Notes under the pieces: generated by a model
Told to the model about the DNA's origin: nothing
Seen by the model: the letters and a program-made list of their open reading frames with translations, nothing else
The model's database searches: none
Assembly (NCBI GenBank): GCA_947372965.1
Contig: CANBVR010000007.1
Coordinates: forward strand, 1 to 48,246
Direction of reading: 5' to 3'
Length of the DNA: 48,246 bases
Source of the DNA: Actinomycetota bacterium
Lineage (GTDB): Bacteria; Actinomycetota; Actinomycetes; Nanopelagicales; Nanopelagicaceae
Shown here: positions 7,903-15,275 of the stretch, in pieces
How positions within the stretch are numbered: the first letter of the stretch is position 1
How the letters are laid out: every line of letters starts with the position of its first letter
Made by a program: the position numbers and the translations under genes

Positions 7903-8729
7903 TCTAAAAAGAAATCCAGCAAGAAATCTGTCGTTCCCGGCTTCACGGAATATTTCTCTAAATCAGTTATTCCTTCCACGGAAAGTACCTCATCGTCAAC
8001 GAAGAAGTTTCCAGTCGTCTCCTTGGCTGGTCGATTTAAAATCACATAGGCAGCGTCAGCCAAAATCTCCGGGGTCCGACAAAAATCGGTATCTATTCCA
8101 GGAATCATCTGAAGGGCTGCGGTATCAATTGCTGTTCGCGGCCATAAAGCATTAATGCCAATGCCATCTCGTTTGAATTCTTGGGACATCCCAAGGACGC
8201 ACATACTCATTCCATATTTAGACATCGTGTACGCAACATGGTTCTTAAACCACTTGGGCTTCATGGAAAGTGGCGGTGACAAGGTCAAAATATGTGGGTT
8301 GCGACCATCAGAAGCGCTCTTCTTTAAGTGCGGGATTACTGCTTGCGAGGTTAGAAAGGTTCCGCGAACATTCACATCAAACATCAAATCAAATCGCTTA
8401 GCCGGCGTCTTCTCTGTCGGAGTCAAATTGATGGCACTTGCATTATTTATAAGAATATCTAAGCCACCAAATTGGGTAGCCGCTTTTTCAACCGCTTCGG
8501 CAATTGCGCTTTCATCGCGAATATCGCATTGAATCGGTAACGCTTTTCCACCCGCTGCTTCAATCTCTTTTGCTGCGCTATAGATAGTGCCACCTAGCTT
8601 TGGATTTTCTTCCACGCTCTTTGCCGCAATAGTGATGTTGGCGCCATCTTTGGCGGCTCGAAGTGCAATTGCAAGGCCGATGCCGCGCGATCCTCCGGTA
8701 ATAAAAATATTCTTATTTGCAAGTGACAT
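7899..8729 (-). CDS. Short-chain dehydrogenase/reductase (SDR)
   Basis: 276 residues with the cofactor motif TGGSRGIG (residues 11-18), NNAS near 93-96 and the catalytic pair in AYTMSKYG (YxxxK). The longer loop with PPLSMKPKWFKNHVAYTMSK and the C-terminal VDDEVL resemble the HSDL2/citronellol-dehydrogenase-like branch of SDRs that acts on acyl or isoprenoid substrates. It starts two bases after the enoyl-CoA hydratase stop, so the pair is an operon and probably works on the same acyl-CoA-derived compound. The substrate is unknown. Confidence 0.85.
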   Translation of the reverse strand: MSLANKNIFITGGSRGIGLAIALRAAKDGANITIAAKSVEENPKLGGTIYSAAKEIEAAGGKALPIQCDIRDESAIAEAVEKAATQFGGLDILINNASAINLTPTEKTPAKRFDLMFDVNVRGTFLTSQAVIPHLKKSASDGRNPHILTLSPPLSMKPKWFKNHVAYTMSKYGMSMCVLGMSQEFKRDGIGINALWPRTAIDTAALQMIPGIDTDFCRTPEILADAAYVILNRPAKETTGNFFVDDEVLSVEGITDLEKYSVKPGTTDFLLDFFLD

Positions 8730-8731
8730 TT

Positions 8732-9478
8732 TTAGCCCTTCTGTTTTTTCGCTAAGAATTTCATAAAGGCGGTCGCAGCTTCATCTGACTGCAACGCCAT
8801 CCCGAAGAGTTCGCCTTCGACCCGCATGACCGCTGTGATTGCTTCGTGATCTGCGCTCTTTAGAAGCGCCTTGCTATTTATAACAGCCTCTGGCGGTTGT
8901 TCGGCAATTACCTTTGCCATTTCAACTGCTTTAGCAAGTGGTAGCTCTTCGATGCCATTGATTAATTTCATTTCCAAGGCTTCGGTAGCTGAAAAATTTC
9001 TTCCAGTTAGGAAAATCTCGGATGCTTTCACGTGTCCGACCAATTTTGGAAAAATCAAACTCGAACCAGCTTCTGGAACCAAGCCAAGTGAAACAAAGGG
9101 CATTGCAAATTTTGAATCAGGAGCGGCGTAAACCAAATCGCAGTGCATAAGCATTGTGGTTCCAATTCCAACTGCGTTTCCGTGAACCGCCGCAATTAAT
9201 GGTTTAGGGAAATTGTGAATTGTCGCCAGAAATTGCATGACCGGACTATCTTCCCCACTTGGTGGGGTGTTCATGAAATCCATAATGTCGTTTCCGGCGG
9301 TGAAGGCACTGCCGGCGCCAGTAATAACTACAGCGCGAATACCGAAGTCACCTGCCGCTTCGGCCAATCGATGATTTAGATCGGTATACATTCCCGGCGT
9401 TAGTGCATTCTTCTTTGCGGGGCGATTGAGCGTGATGGTTAGAACTTGGTCGGCAACCTCGGCCAAAATATCGGTCAT
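8732..9478 (-). CDS. Enoyl-CoA hydratase/isomerase family protein
   Basis: A 248-residue crotonase fold. Oxyanion-hole segments are TAGNDIMDF (around 60) and AVHGNAVGIGT (around 100), and VPEAGSS carries the catalytic acidic residue. GNAVGIGTTMLMHCD followed by LVPEAGSS is closest to delta3,delta2-enoyl-CoA isomerases and the PaaG type, rather than classical crotonase. It heads a two-gene operon with the SDR. It is monofunctional and separate from the FadB fusion later in the window, suggesting a side route for unsaturated or branched acyl-CoAs. Confidence 0.87.
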   Translation of the reverse strand: MTDILAEVADQVLTITLNRPAKKNALTPGMYTDLNHRLAEAAGDFGIRAVVITGAGSAFTAGNDIMDFMNTPPSGEDSPVMQFLATIHNFPKPLIAAVHGNAVGIGTTMLMHCDLVYAAPDSKFAMPFVSLGLVPEAGSSLIFPKLVGHVKASEIFLTGRNFSATEALEMKLINGIEELPLAKAVEMAKVIAEQPPEAVINSKALLKSADHEAITAVMRVEGELFGMALQSDEAATAFMKFLAKKQKG

Positions 9479-9484
9479 CTCACA

Positions 9485-9490
9485 AGTTTA
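9485..9490 (-). promoter_or_regulatory. -10 element TAAACT, leaderless type
   Basis: Read on the minus strand, TAAACT ends six bases before the ATG at 9478. No Shine-Dalgarno sequence is present. Upstream lies a small inverted repeat GGGCT/AGCCC (9500-9516). Confidence 0.6.
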
Positions 9491-9532
9491 GGGCGATGCG
9501 GGCTAAGAGCAAGCCCTTAACTTGGTGCACAA

Positions 9533-9546
9533 TAGGAACGTTCCTA
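9533..9546. promoter_or_regulatory. Perfect 14-bp palindrome TAGGAACGTTCCTA, possible autoregulatory operator
   Basis: A perfect palindrome lies 16 bases before the TTG start of the small LuxR-type HTH gene, just upstream of its GGAGGG ribosome site. Operator function, possibly for the HTH protein itself, is an inference. A TTGGTG / 17 bases / TAGATA promoter overlapping it can be drawn, but it would put the transcript start after the ribosome site, so promoter placement is unresolved. Confidence 0.4.
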
Positions 9547-9562
9547 GATATCGGAGGGTTTC

Positions 9563-9877
9563 TTGGATATAAGAATCTTGATGCGCGATCTAACGCCATT
9601 TGAACACCTTGTGGCGGAGCACCTTTGCGATGGACTTTCCAATGCCGCTATTGCTCGCACAACTGCACATACCGAAAAAGTTGTTGAAAATACTGTCTCT
9701 CGAATGGCTCGTGCCTTTGGAATTAAATCTGATGGAGATACCAATATTCGCGTTCTACTAGCACTCGCCTACCGGACACACTTTGGTGACGGCGCTTTCG
9801 ACAAGATGAACGTTCCTTGCGGCCACTTTGAAATTGGCCCAGATGGTAAGAGCTACTGCACGCGCCACACAGAATAG
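9563..9877 (+). CDS. Small LuxR/GerE-type HTH protein with C-terminal Cys/His tail
   Basis: 104 residues. LTPFEHLVAEHLCDGLSNAA (about 10-29) followed by NTVSRMARAFGI is the four-helix GerE DNA-binding domain. There is no receiver or ligand domain. After the HTH comes PCGHFEIGPDGKSYCTRH, which has the spacing of a small metal or redox site (CxH...CxxH). TTG 9563 is preferred to ATG 9581 because GGAGGG at 9553-9558 is correctly placed only for the TTG. A single-domain HTH with a Cys/His tail could be a metal- or redox-responsive regulator. That role is inferred. The stretch after it, to 10074, holds no further gene. Confidence 0.75.
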   Translation: MDIRILMRDLTPFEHLVAEHLCDGLSNAAIARTTAHTEKVVENTVSRMARAFGIKSDGDTNIRVLLALAYRTHFGDGAFDKMNVPCGHFEIGPDGKSYCTRHTE

Positions 9878-9922
9878 TTTCAAATAATTTAAAATTTCTC
9901 ACTTGTAAGTGATCCACATCTA

Positions 9923-9934
9923 AGGGCTAGCCCT
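9923..9934. promoter_or_regulatory. Perfect 12-bp palindrome AGGGCTAGCCCT
   Basis: It lies in the 197-base spacer before the unknown membrane protein; a half copy AGGGCTA recurs at 9950-9956. It could be an operator. No regulator can be assigned. Confidence 0.2.
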
Positions 9935-10009
9935 CCAACCTTTTCGCAAAGGGCTACCTCTCACCTTTTTTGATAACACCTCTTCTACTTCGTGCCAATC
10001 TTCAATCAC

Positions 10010-10033
10010 GACGAAATCCCTCCAAATTTCGTC
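10010..10033. promoter_or_regulatory. Perfect inverted repeat GACGAAAT / ATTTCGTC
   Basis: Eight-base perfect arms around an eight-base loop, 41 bases before the ATG of the membrane protein. It could be a 5' leader hairpin or an operator. No U tract follows, so it is not a convincing terminator for the upstream HTH gene. Confidence 0.35.
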
Positions 10034-10074
10034 ACTAAATATTCCGGAGAGTCGAAGAAAGATTGGAAGAAAAA

Positions 10075-10671
10075 ATGAATAGAAAATCATTTGACAAAAT
10101 AGCAAGCACAATTGGCTTGCTCCTAGCAGCTGTACTAATTTCAGCTGGCGTACTTTTGCAATGGGGCGGAAACTTCGCACTTGGCGAAGTGAAGAAGCAA
10201 CTCGTTGAGCAAAAGGTAAGTTTCCCAGCAGCAGATAGCGGTGGATTCAAGGCCCTTCCAGCAGCTGATCAAAAAGCTATGGCTAAATACGCCGGACAGG
10301 TTATGACCACTGGCGATCAAGCCAACGTCTTTGCCAACCATTACATCAAAGTTCACATGCAAGGCGTTGCAGGCGGAAAAGTTTATGAAGAAGTTTCTGG
10401 TGAATTCTTGGCGGCAAACGCACAGTTGAAAGCAACTCCAACAGATGCTGCCCTTGCGGCAAAGGTTGGAGCGCTTGGTGGACAACGCACAACCTTGTTC
10501 ATGGGTTCAACTCTCCGTGGACTTCTAGGTTTCTCATATGCATTTAGCGTCCTTGGAAACATTGCAATGATCGCAAGCTACGTAACCTTTGCAGGCGGAG
10601 TCTTGTTCTTGATTCTCGCGCTAATGGGTTTCGCTCACTTGCGTCGCGCTGAGACCGACTCAGTCATCTAA
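10075..10671 (+). CDS. Unknown membrane protein with two terminal transmembrane segments
   Basis: 198 residues from ATG 10075, chosen because GGAAG sits six bases upstream; a TTG at 10063 would add four residues. One hydrophobic helix lies at about residues 6-27, a hydrophilic Ala/Lys-rich middle of about 110 residues follows, and a second hydrophobic segment covers about 155-185. The topology predicts a large extracytoplasmic loop anchored at both ends. No known domain is recognised. It has a well-spaced ribosome site, an inverted repeat in its leader and a strong terminator after it, so it is likely an independent and possibly well-expressed transcription unit. Function unknown. Confidence 0.72.
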   Translation: MNRKSFDKIASTIGLLLAAVLISAGVLLQWGGNFALGEVKKQLVEQKVSFPAADSGGFKALPAADQKAMAKYAGQVMTTGDQANVFANHYIKVHMQGVAGGKVYEEVSGEFLAANAQLKATPTDAALAAKVGALGGQRTTLFMGSTLRGLLGFSYAFSVLGNIAMIASYVTFAGGVLFLILALMGFAHLRRAETDSVI

Positions 10672-10691
10672 GCCTCATCTCTCCGTGAGGA

Positions 10692-10730
10692 AAGGCCCCG
10701 ACTCCTGCTTCAAGCAAGAGTCGGGGCCTT
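10692..10730 (+). terminator. Strong GC-rich hairpin terminator
   Basis: The arms AAGGCCCCGACTC and GAGTCGGGGCCTT pair perfectly over 13 bases, and an inner TGC/GCA stem closes the loop. It lies 21 bases after the membrane protein stop. The following CTCTAATT is only weakly T-rich. It is the strongest hairpin in the window. Confidence 0.85.
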
Positions 10731-10746
10731 CTCTAATTAAATCGAT

Positions 10747-10752
10747 TATCCT
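10747..10752 (+). promoter_or_regulatory. -10 element TATCCT, leaderless type
   Basis: TATCCT ends six bases before ATG 10759, with no ribosome site. It follows the terminator directly. Confidence 0.6.
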
Positions 10753-10758
10753 TCGCTA

Positions 10759-11409
10759 ATGCATCTGATCGTCCCTACGCGAATCTGGGAATATGTAATT
10801 GCCGCCGTGATTATCATTTTGGCGCCGGGACCATCCGTTCTCTTTGTTATCGCTCGAGCAGTTGCCTGGGGTCGAGCTACTGCCGTTGCGACTGTTTTGG
10901 GAAATGTTCTAGGAAGCTTCTCGCTCTCAATCATCGTCGCCCTTGGCTTGGGGCCAATCCTTCAACGTTCAGTTCTAGCATTTAACGCAGTACAAATTCT
11001 GGGCGGTGCCTACATTGTCTATCTTGGAATACAAGCCATCCGCCATAGCCAGGTCCATGCCGAAGATATGACAAATCAAGGTGATGAAAAACCAACTGTT
11101 CGAAAATCAATTCGCGAAGGCTATTTTGTTGGCATTTTAAATCCGAAAGCATTGGTTTTCTTTGCCGCAATCTTGCCGCAATTTATCGATCGCGAACGCG
11201 GCAGCGTTACCGCCCAACTCTTACTTCTAGGAGCTATTTTCACGGTAATTGCATTTGTCTCTGACGGGAGTTGGGGACTTCTGGCTGGCACGATTAGAAA
11301 CTGGCTTGCTACCGATGTGAAGCGTCTGGTTCGAATGCGAGTTACAGGTGGTGTTGTAATGATCTGTCTGGGTTTATTTACCCTCGCCTCGGCGATTCAC
11401 AACCTTTAA
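10759..11409 (+). CDS. LysE/RhtB family amino acid exporter
   Basis: 216 residues with about six hydrophobic helices. The first helix ends in the family motif APGPSVLFVIARAVAWGR (about 22-39) and KSIREGYFVGILNPKALVFFAAILPQF follows near 110-136, both hallmarks of LysE/RhtB exporters. These export amino acids or their derivatives across the cytoplasmic membrane. The gene stands alone between the terminator and the nuclease gene, so the context gives no substrate. Confidence 0.88.
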   Translation: MHLIVPTRIWEYVIAAVIIILAPGPSVLFVIARAVAWGRATAVATVLGNVLGSFSLSIIVALGLGPILQRSVLAFNAVQILGGAYIVYLGIQAIRHSQVHAEDMTNQGDEKPTVRKSIREGYFVGILNPKALVFFAAILPQFIDRERGSVTAQLLLLGAIFTVIAFVSDGSWGLLAGTIRNWLATDVKRLVRMRVTGGVVMICLGLFTLASAIHNL

Positions 11410-11435
11410 TCCCCTTTAATGTCGGTGGCCTCTAG

Positions 11436-11441
11436 CAGACT
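11436..11441 (+). promoter_or_regulatory. Possible degenerate -10 CAGACT, leaderless type
   Basis: CAGACT ends six bases before ATG 11448. It keeps the key A at position 2 and T at position 6 but lacks the first T. There is no ribosome site. Confidence 0.3.
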
Positions 11442-11447
11442 AGCGCC

Positions 11448-12140
11448 ATGACAAAGATGGAATTAGGCCCAAATGCGCGCGCCTTCATTAGTCCAAGTGA
11501 CCTTACCTACGGTTGGGATAATTGCCACCGCTGCCTCTGGCTCTATTACAACCACCAAGTAAAAGCTCCACTCACTATGCCTTTGGTGGGAGATCTCGCA
11601 GAGATGCAAGAGCTTTCTTATATTGGCAAGAGCTCGATTGATATGCACCCGGATATGCCCGAGGGCAAAGTGCACAAGCATGCAGGCTGGGTTGTTTCAA
11701 AACCAATTATGGTTGACGGGATCGAAACTCCATTTGCCGTCCGCGGTAAGTATGACCTTTTAATGGAACACCCTGATGGAACTTTTGGAATTGTTGATTG
11801 TAAATTCCAAGCCAAGCAGAGCGATAAGAGCAAGTTCTACGCCGCCCAGCTAGAAGCTTACGCATTTGCCTTAGAAAACCCAGCTAAAGATGCGCCGGTG
11901 AAAATTTCCACAGCAGGTCTTCTAGTTTGGGCGCCAGTGAAAATTCGTGGCAAATCTAATGAGAATTTCGGAATGGAACTTTCCTGCGCTTGGTACCCAA
12001 CAAAACGTGATCCGGCATTTATTGCCACGCGCCTAACGGAATTTATAAAGATGATTTCTGGCCAATGTCCGCCATCAAAAGATAATTGCGAACAGTGCCG
12101 CTACATTGAAACCAGAAATAATATTCTGGCCGAGCTCTAA
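11448..12140 (+). CDS. PD-(D/E)XK nuclease, RecB/Cas4-like, with probable Fe-S cysteines
   Basis: 230 residues. The nuclease core reads as VRGKYDLL (D103), then GIVDCKFQ (D117, K119) and QLEAYAF (Q134, Y138), the order found in RecB-family nucleases. Cysteines sit in CHRC (C26, C29) near the N-terminus and in CPPSKDNCEQC (C207, C214, C217) at the end, the same one-side/other-side arrangement that holds the 4Fe-4S cluster in Cas4 and AddB. No cas genes, helicase or recombinase lie beside it. It could be a DNA repair or defence-related exonuclease. The fold is fairly sure, the biological role unknown. Its stop abuts that of plsC with no base between. Confidence 0.8.
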   Translation: MTKMELGPNARAFISPSDLTYGWDNCHRCLWLYYNHQVKAPLTMPLVGDLAEMQELSYIGKSSIDMHPDMPEGKVHKHAGWVVSKPIMVDGIETPFAVRGKYDLLMEHPDGTFGIVDCKFQAKQSDKSKFYAAQLEAYAFALENPAKDAPVKISTAGLLVWAPVKIRGKSNENFGMELSCAWYPTKRDPAFIATRLTEFIKMISGQCPPSKDNCEQCRYIETRNNILAEL

Positions 12141-12884
12141 CTACTCCTTCTTCTTTCCTTTTTTATTAGCTTCATTGGCTTTCTCGGCCCGCTCAGCCTT
12201 AATCTCTTCGCGACGCGCTTTCTGAATTTGAAGCTTTGCTTCTGAGGCGTAAATGTCTACATATTCTTGACCAGATAACTCTTGAATCTTATTCATAATC
12301 TCATCGGTAATTTGTCGAAGTACTTTTAGATCAGAAGTGTCGCCTTCGAAGTACATTGGCTCGCCAAATATCATTTCAACGCGGCGAACATTTGGTACTA
12401 CTTGACCTGTTGGTTGGATCTCAGCGGTGTTGAACATCGCAACTGGAACCACTGCTGCGCCAGATTCAATCGCCATACGTGCGATACCAGTACGACCTTT
12501 ATAAAGCTTTCCATCTGGTGATCTTGTTCCTTCAGGGTAAATCCCAATGCACGCTCCGCTGGAGAGCAAATCTAAACCTGTAAGAAGCGCGGCCTCACTT
12601 CGGCGACCGCCCGAGCGGTCAACCGGAACTTGGCCGAGGGCGATAAAGGTAATTTTCTTTATAAAGCCTTTAATGCCGGGTGATGTGAAATATTCACTCT
12701 TGGCAAGAAAGGTTACTTTTCTCGGAACCACAAGTGGCATGAAGATCGAATCGCTAAATGAGAGGTGGTTTGAGGCGATGATGACTGGGCCATTTTGCGG
12801 AACGTTACGAAGGCCCGTGACCTTTGGTCGGAAGAGAAGTGTGAGGATGGGGATCAAGAAGGACTTCAACGCTTGATAAACCAT
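12141..12884 (-). CDS. plsC: 1-acyl-sn-glycerol-3-phosphate acyltransferase (PlsC family)
   Basis: 247 residues with the acyltransferase motifs HLSFSD (HX4D, H40/D45), the GQVPVDRSGG block, YPEGTRSPDGK and VPVAMFNT. The first about 20 residues are hydrophobic and likely membrane-associated. It transfers an acyl group to lysophosphatidic acid in phospholipid synthesis. The C-terminus is a charged Lys/Glu helix (about 210-247). GGGGGTGA a few bases upstream of ATG 12884 is a good ribosome site. In actinobacteria this gene lies near the ROK, SRPBCC, FadD and PimB-like genes, as seen here. Confidence 0.9.
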   Translation of the reverse strand: MVYQALKSFLIPILTLLFRPKVTGLRNVPQNGPVIIASNHLSFSDSIFMPLVVPRKVTFLAKSEYFTSPGIKGFIKKITFIALGQVPVDRSGGRRSEAALLTGLDLLSSGACIGIYPEGTRSPDGKLYKGRTGIARMAIESGAAVVPVAMFNTAEIQPTGQVVPNVRRVEMIFGEPMYFEGDTSDLKVLRQITDEIMNKIQELSGQEYVDIYASEAKLQIQKARREEIKAERAEKANEANKKGKKKE

Positions 12885-12963
12885 TCCATCACCCCCAAAT
12901 AAATCCGAGTAAGCCTAGGAGGATAATTTAGGGGCTATTGCCCCGATATGGCACCATCTGAGC

Positions 12964-13815
12964 GTGAGTGATCTACCAAACAGTGCTGGATTAACCCTTC
13001 GCGGTGGCAAGACTGGCGTTCTCATGATTCATGGCTTTATTGGTTCTCCAATTTCAATTGCACCATGGGCGCAATCTTTAAATGATGCGGGATTAACAGT
13101 TTTCGCCCCGTGTTTACCCGGACATGGAACAACTCCTGAAGAGATGAATAAAACAACTTGGGAAAATTGGTATGCCTGCATCGAGGATGAATTTATTAAA
13201 TTGCGAAGTGAATGTGATCGCGTTTTCGTCGCCGGATTTTCGATGGGCGGAGCGCTCGCACTTAAGTTAGCTCAGATCCGCGGATCTGAAATGGATGGCT
13301 TAATTCTATTGAATGCCTCAATCTATGATGAACGCAAAATTTTTCACCTACTTCCAGTGATTTCAAAGTTTCTGCCCACACTTCCTGGTGGCGATACCGA
13401 TGTGGCTAAACCGGGCGCGCCAAAGCACACCTACAATAAAATTCCACTTAGAGCTTTGAATTCACTTCGTAAGTTGTGGCGAATTGTCGAGCGAGACCTC
13501 TATTTGATAGATCTTCCTTTAATGGTTGCTTATTCTGTAAATGACCACGTTGTGCATCCGGTGTGTAGTGAGACGATAATTGACAATGTATTTTCAGTAG
13601 ATATCCGCGAAGTAATTTTTGAAGAGTCCTTTCACAACGTCGCGCTTGACTATGAGGCAGAAATTTTGACAGAAGAATCCCTCATTTTTATTGAAGAGGT
13701 CCTAAGCGGTGAACTCTCTCGTGGTGAATCTGCCGACGAGATGGATCAGCGTGAGTTAATCGATGCCGAATTTGAAGCAATTGTTGCTGGTCTTGAAATT
13801 GAGGAACCTGAATAA
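12964..13815 (+). CDS. Alpha/beta hydrolase, carboxylesterase (Est30-like)
   Basis: 283 residues. MIHGFIGSP near 21-29 forms the oxyanion region, GFSMGG (S93) is the nucleophile elbow, YSVNDHVVHP carries the acid and EESFHNVALD the histidine. The layout is that of monoacylglycerol lipase/carboxylesterase Est30-type enzymes. The last about 45 residues are acidic and probably disordered. GTG 12964 has no ribosome site. CACCAT ends six bases upstream and could be a degenerate leaderless -10. It diverges from plsC, which suggests a role in lipid turnover, but the substrate is not known. Confidence 0.82.
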   Translation: MSDLPNSAGLTLRGGKTGVLMIHGFIGSPISIAPWAQSLNDAGLTVFAPCLPGHGTTPEEMNKTTWENWYACIEDEFIKLRSECDRVFVAGFSMGGALALKLAQIRGSEMDGLILLNASIYDERKIFHLLPVISKFLPTLPGGDTDVAKPGAPKHTYNKIPLRALNSLRKLWRIVERDLYLIDLPLMVAYSVNDHVVHPVCSETIIDNVFSVDIREVIFEESFHNVALDYEAEILTEESLIFIEEVLSGELSRGESADEMDQRELIDAEFEAIVAGLEIEEPE

Positions 13816-13817
13816 AT

Positions 13818-14771
13818 TTAACGGCGAGCTAAATCAGCGGCGCCAACCAATCCAGCCTCGTTGCCCATTTTCGCCGCAACGATTTGCGGCAGAGGATGCT
13901 TTCCAAAAAATGGCATGGTCTCTTCCATCGCCCTTTGAGCCGGTCCAAGAAGTAGGTCTCTGGCATCGACGACTCCGCCACCGATCACAACCACTTTCGG
14001 ATCAAATAAAACACTTAACGAGGAGATAGCTTGGCCAATGTAGCTGCCAGTAATTGTTAGCGCTTTAAGGGCAACTTTATTGCCGCCCTGTGCTGCAGTT
14101 GTTATGTGCTCACCTTTAAGGCCAGCAAGAGTTCCATCGCCAAGGGATAGAAGTTCTTTTCCTTGGGCTTGGTCGGCAGCAATTTCTATTTCAGTATGTC
14201 TCATCAGCGCACTTCCAGATGCATATCGTTCGAAACATCCCTTTGCGCCACATCCACATAATTCACCATCGGGAACAATTCGCATATGTCCAAATTCCGC
14301 TGCGCAACCATTAGCCCCGCGATAGAGCTCATCATTCATGATGACTCCCCCGCCAATTCCAGTTCCAATTGTGAGAATGATTGAGTGCGAAACACCCTTT
14401 CCCGCGCCGTACTTTGCCTCGCCCCAAGCAGCGGCATTGGCATCATTCTCTATTACACAGTCCAACCCGGTTAACTCTTTTAATTCCGAGTGAAGATTGC
14501 GCTGATCCCAATCGACAATATTTGGAACACCTAATACCGTTTTTCGATCTGAAGAGACAAAACCCGGCGCAGTTATGCAGACGCCGTTTGTGGAAAATTC
14601 CTTATGGAGTTCAAGAACTACTTCGGCAACTACTCTATTGAGATCTGCCCCGCCACTTTTCGGAGTGTCTTTTCGAAGTGTCTTCAAAATCTTACCGGTG
14701 TCATCGACAACACCACCTAATACTTTAGTTCCACCAACATCGACGCCAATAGCAAGATTTGAATTAGCCAA
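13818..14771 (-). CDS. ROK family sugar kinase, probable glucokinase
   Basis: 317 residues. The N-terminal phosphate motif is GVDVGGTK, ENDANAAAWGE carries the catalytic aspartate, TIGTGIGGG follows, and the ROK signature EFGHMRIVPDGELCGCGAKGC contains the zinc-binding His/Cys set. It phosphorylates glucose or a related hexose with ATP. TTG 14771 is used as the start; it lies four bases after the SRPBCC stop, without a clear ribosome site, so translation is probably coupled. Glucokinase beside SRPBCC and FadD is a common actinobacterial arrangement. Confidence 0.88.
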   Translation of the reverse strand: MANSNLAIGVDVGGTKVLGGVVDDTGKILKTLRKDTPKSGGADLNRVVAEVVLELHKEFSTNGVCITAPGFVSSDRKTVLGVPNIVDWDQRNLHSELKELTGLDCVIENDANAAAWGEAKYGAGKGVSHSIILTIGTGIGGGVIMNDELYRGANGCAAEFGHMRIVPDGELCGCGAKGCFERYASGSALMRHTEIEIAADQAQGKELLSLGDGTLAGLKGEHITTAAQGGNKVALKALTITGSYIGQAISSLSVLFDPKVVVIGGGVVDARDLLLGPAQRAMEETMPFFGKHPLPQIVAAKMGNEAGLVGAADLARR

Positions 14772-14775
14772 AATA

Positions 14776-15213
14776 TTAAGCCTCTACTTTTGCCTTCAGT
14801 TGCGCGAGCGTCAAATCTATTGTGGTTCGTTCCTGCTTTTGTCGCATCATTGCGGGAACTGGCATTGAAAGGGCAACGGTTAATTCATAAGTAACCGTTG
14901 TGGTCTCATCCCCATTATCTTTAATTGTGAATGATCCGAACATATCCGTTAGAAGATCGGCATCATCAAAGGTAAAGGAAACTTTATCTGGGGCCTTGCT
15001 CCAGTCGTAATCTAAAACGACGTTATCTTTAACTACGCCGGCATTTACGCCGATCTTTACCTTAGTTGCACGACCTTGGGAGTCCTTTTCAACTACTGAT
15101 GCAGAAGTCGTAGCTTTCGACCAAGTTGGGTAGGCCTCAATGGCAAATAGGGTTTCGCGTACGGCATCTGCCGGTGCGTCTATCTCGATTGAATTCTTAG
15201 AAATATCGCTCAT
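14776..15213 (-). CDS. SRPBCC (START/polyketide cyclase-like) family protein
   Basis: 145 residues from ATG 15213 (MSDISKNSIEID). A longer reading from 15318 would run across the divergent FadD promoter and start region and is rejected. The helix-grip fold pattern is visible: SIEIDAPADAVRETLFAIEAYPTWS at the start, alternating strands, and a long C-terminal helix with MMRQKQERTTIDLTLAQLKAKVEA. Members bind lipids or hydrophobic ligands; the molecular role of this actinobacterial orthologue is not established. It is the first gene of an operon with the ROK kinase and diverges from the acyl-CoA synthetase. Confidence 0.83.
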   Translation of the reverse strand: MSDISKNSIEIDAPADAVRETLFAIEAYPTWSKATTSASVVEKDSQGRATKVKIGVNAGVVKDNVVLDYDWSKAPDKVSFTFDDADLLTDMFGSFTIKDNGDETTTVTYELTVALSMPVPAMMRQKQERTTIDLTLAQLKAKVEA

Positions 15214-15221
15214 AAGTACGA

Positions 15222-15227
15222 AGGTTA
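15222..15227 (-). promoter_or_regulatory. Possible -10 TAACCT for the SRPBCC gene
   Basis: TAACCT on the minus strand ends eight bases before ATG 15213, slightly further than the usual six to seven. It would give a leader of one or two bases. Confidence 0.35.
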
Positions 15228-15263
15228 CCCGCAAAAATATAGAAAATTCCCCCATCCGCGCAC

Positions 15264-15269
15264 TAGCGT
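15264..15269 (+). promoter_or_regulatory. -10 element TAGCGT, leaderless type
   Basis: TAGCGT ends six bases before ATG 15276, with no ribosome site present. Confidence 0.55.
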
Positions 15270-15275
15270 GGTGCC

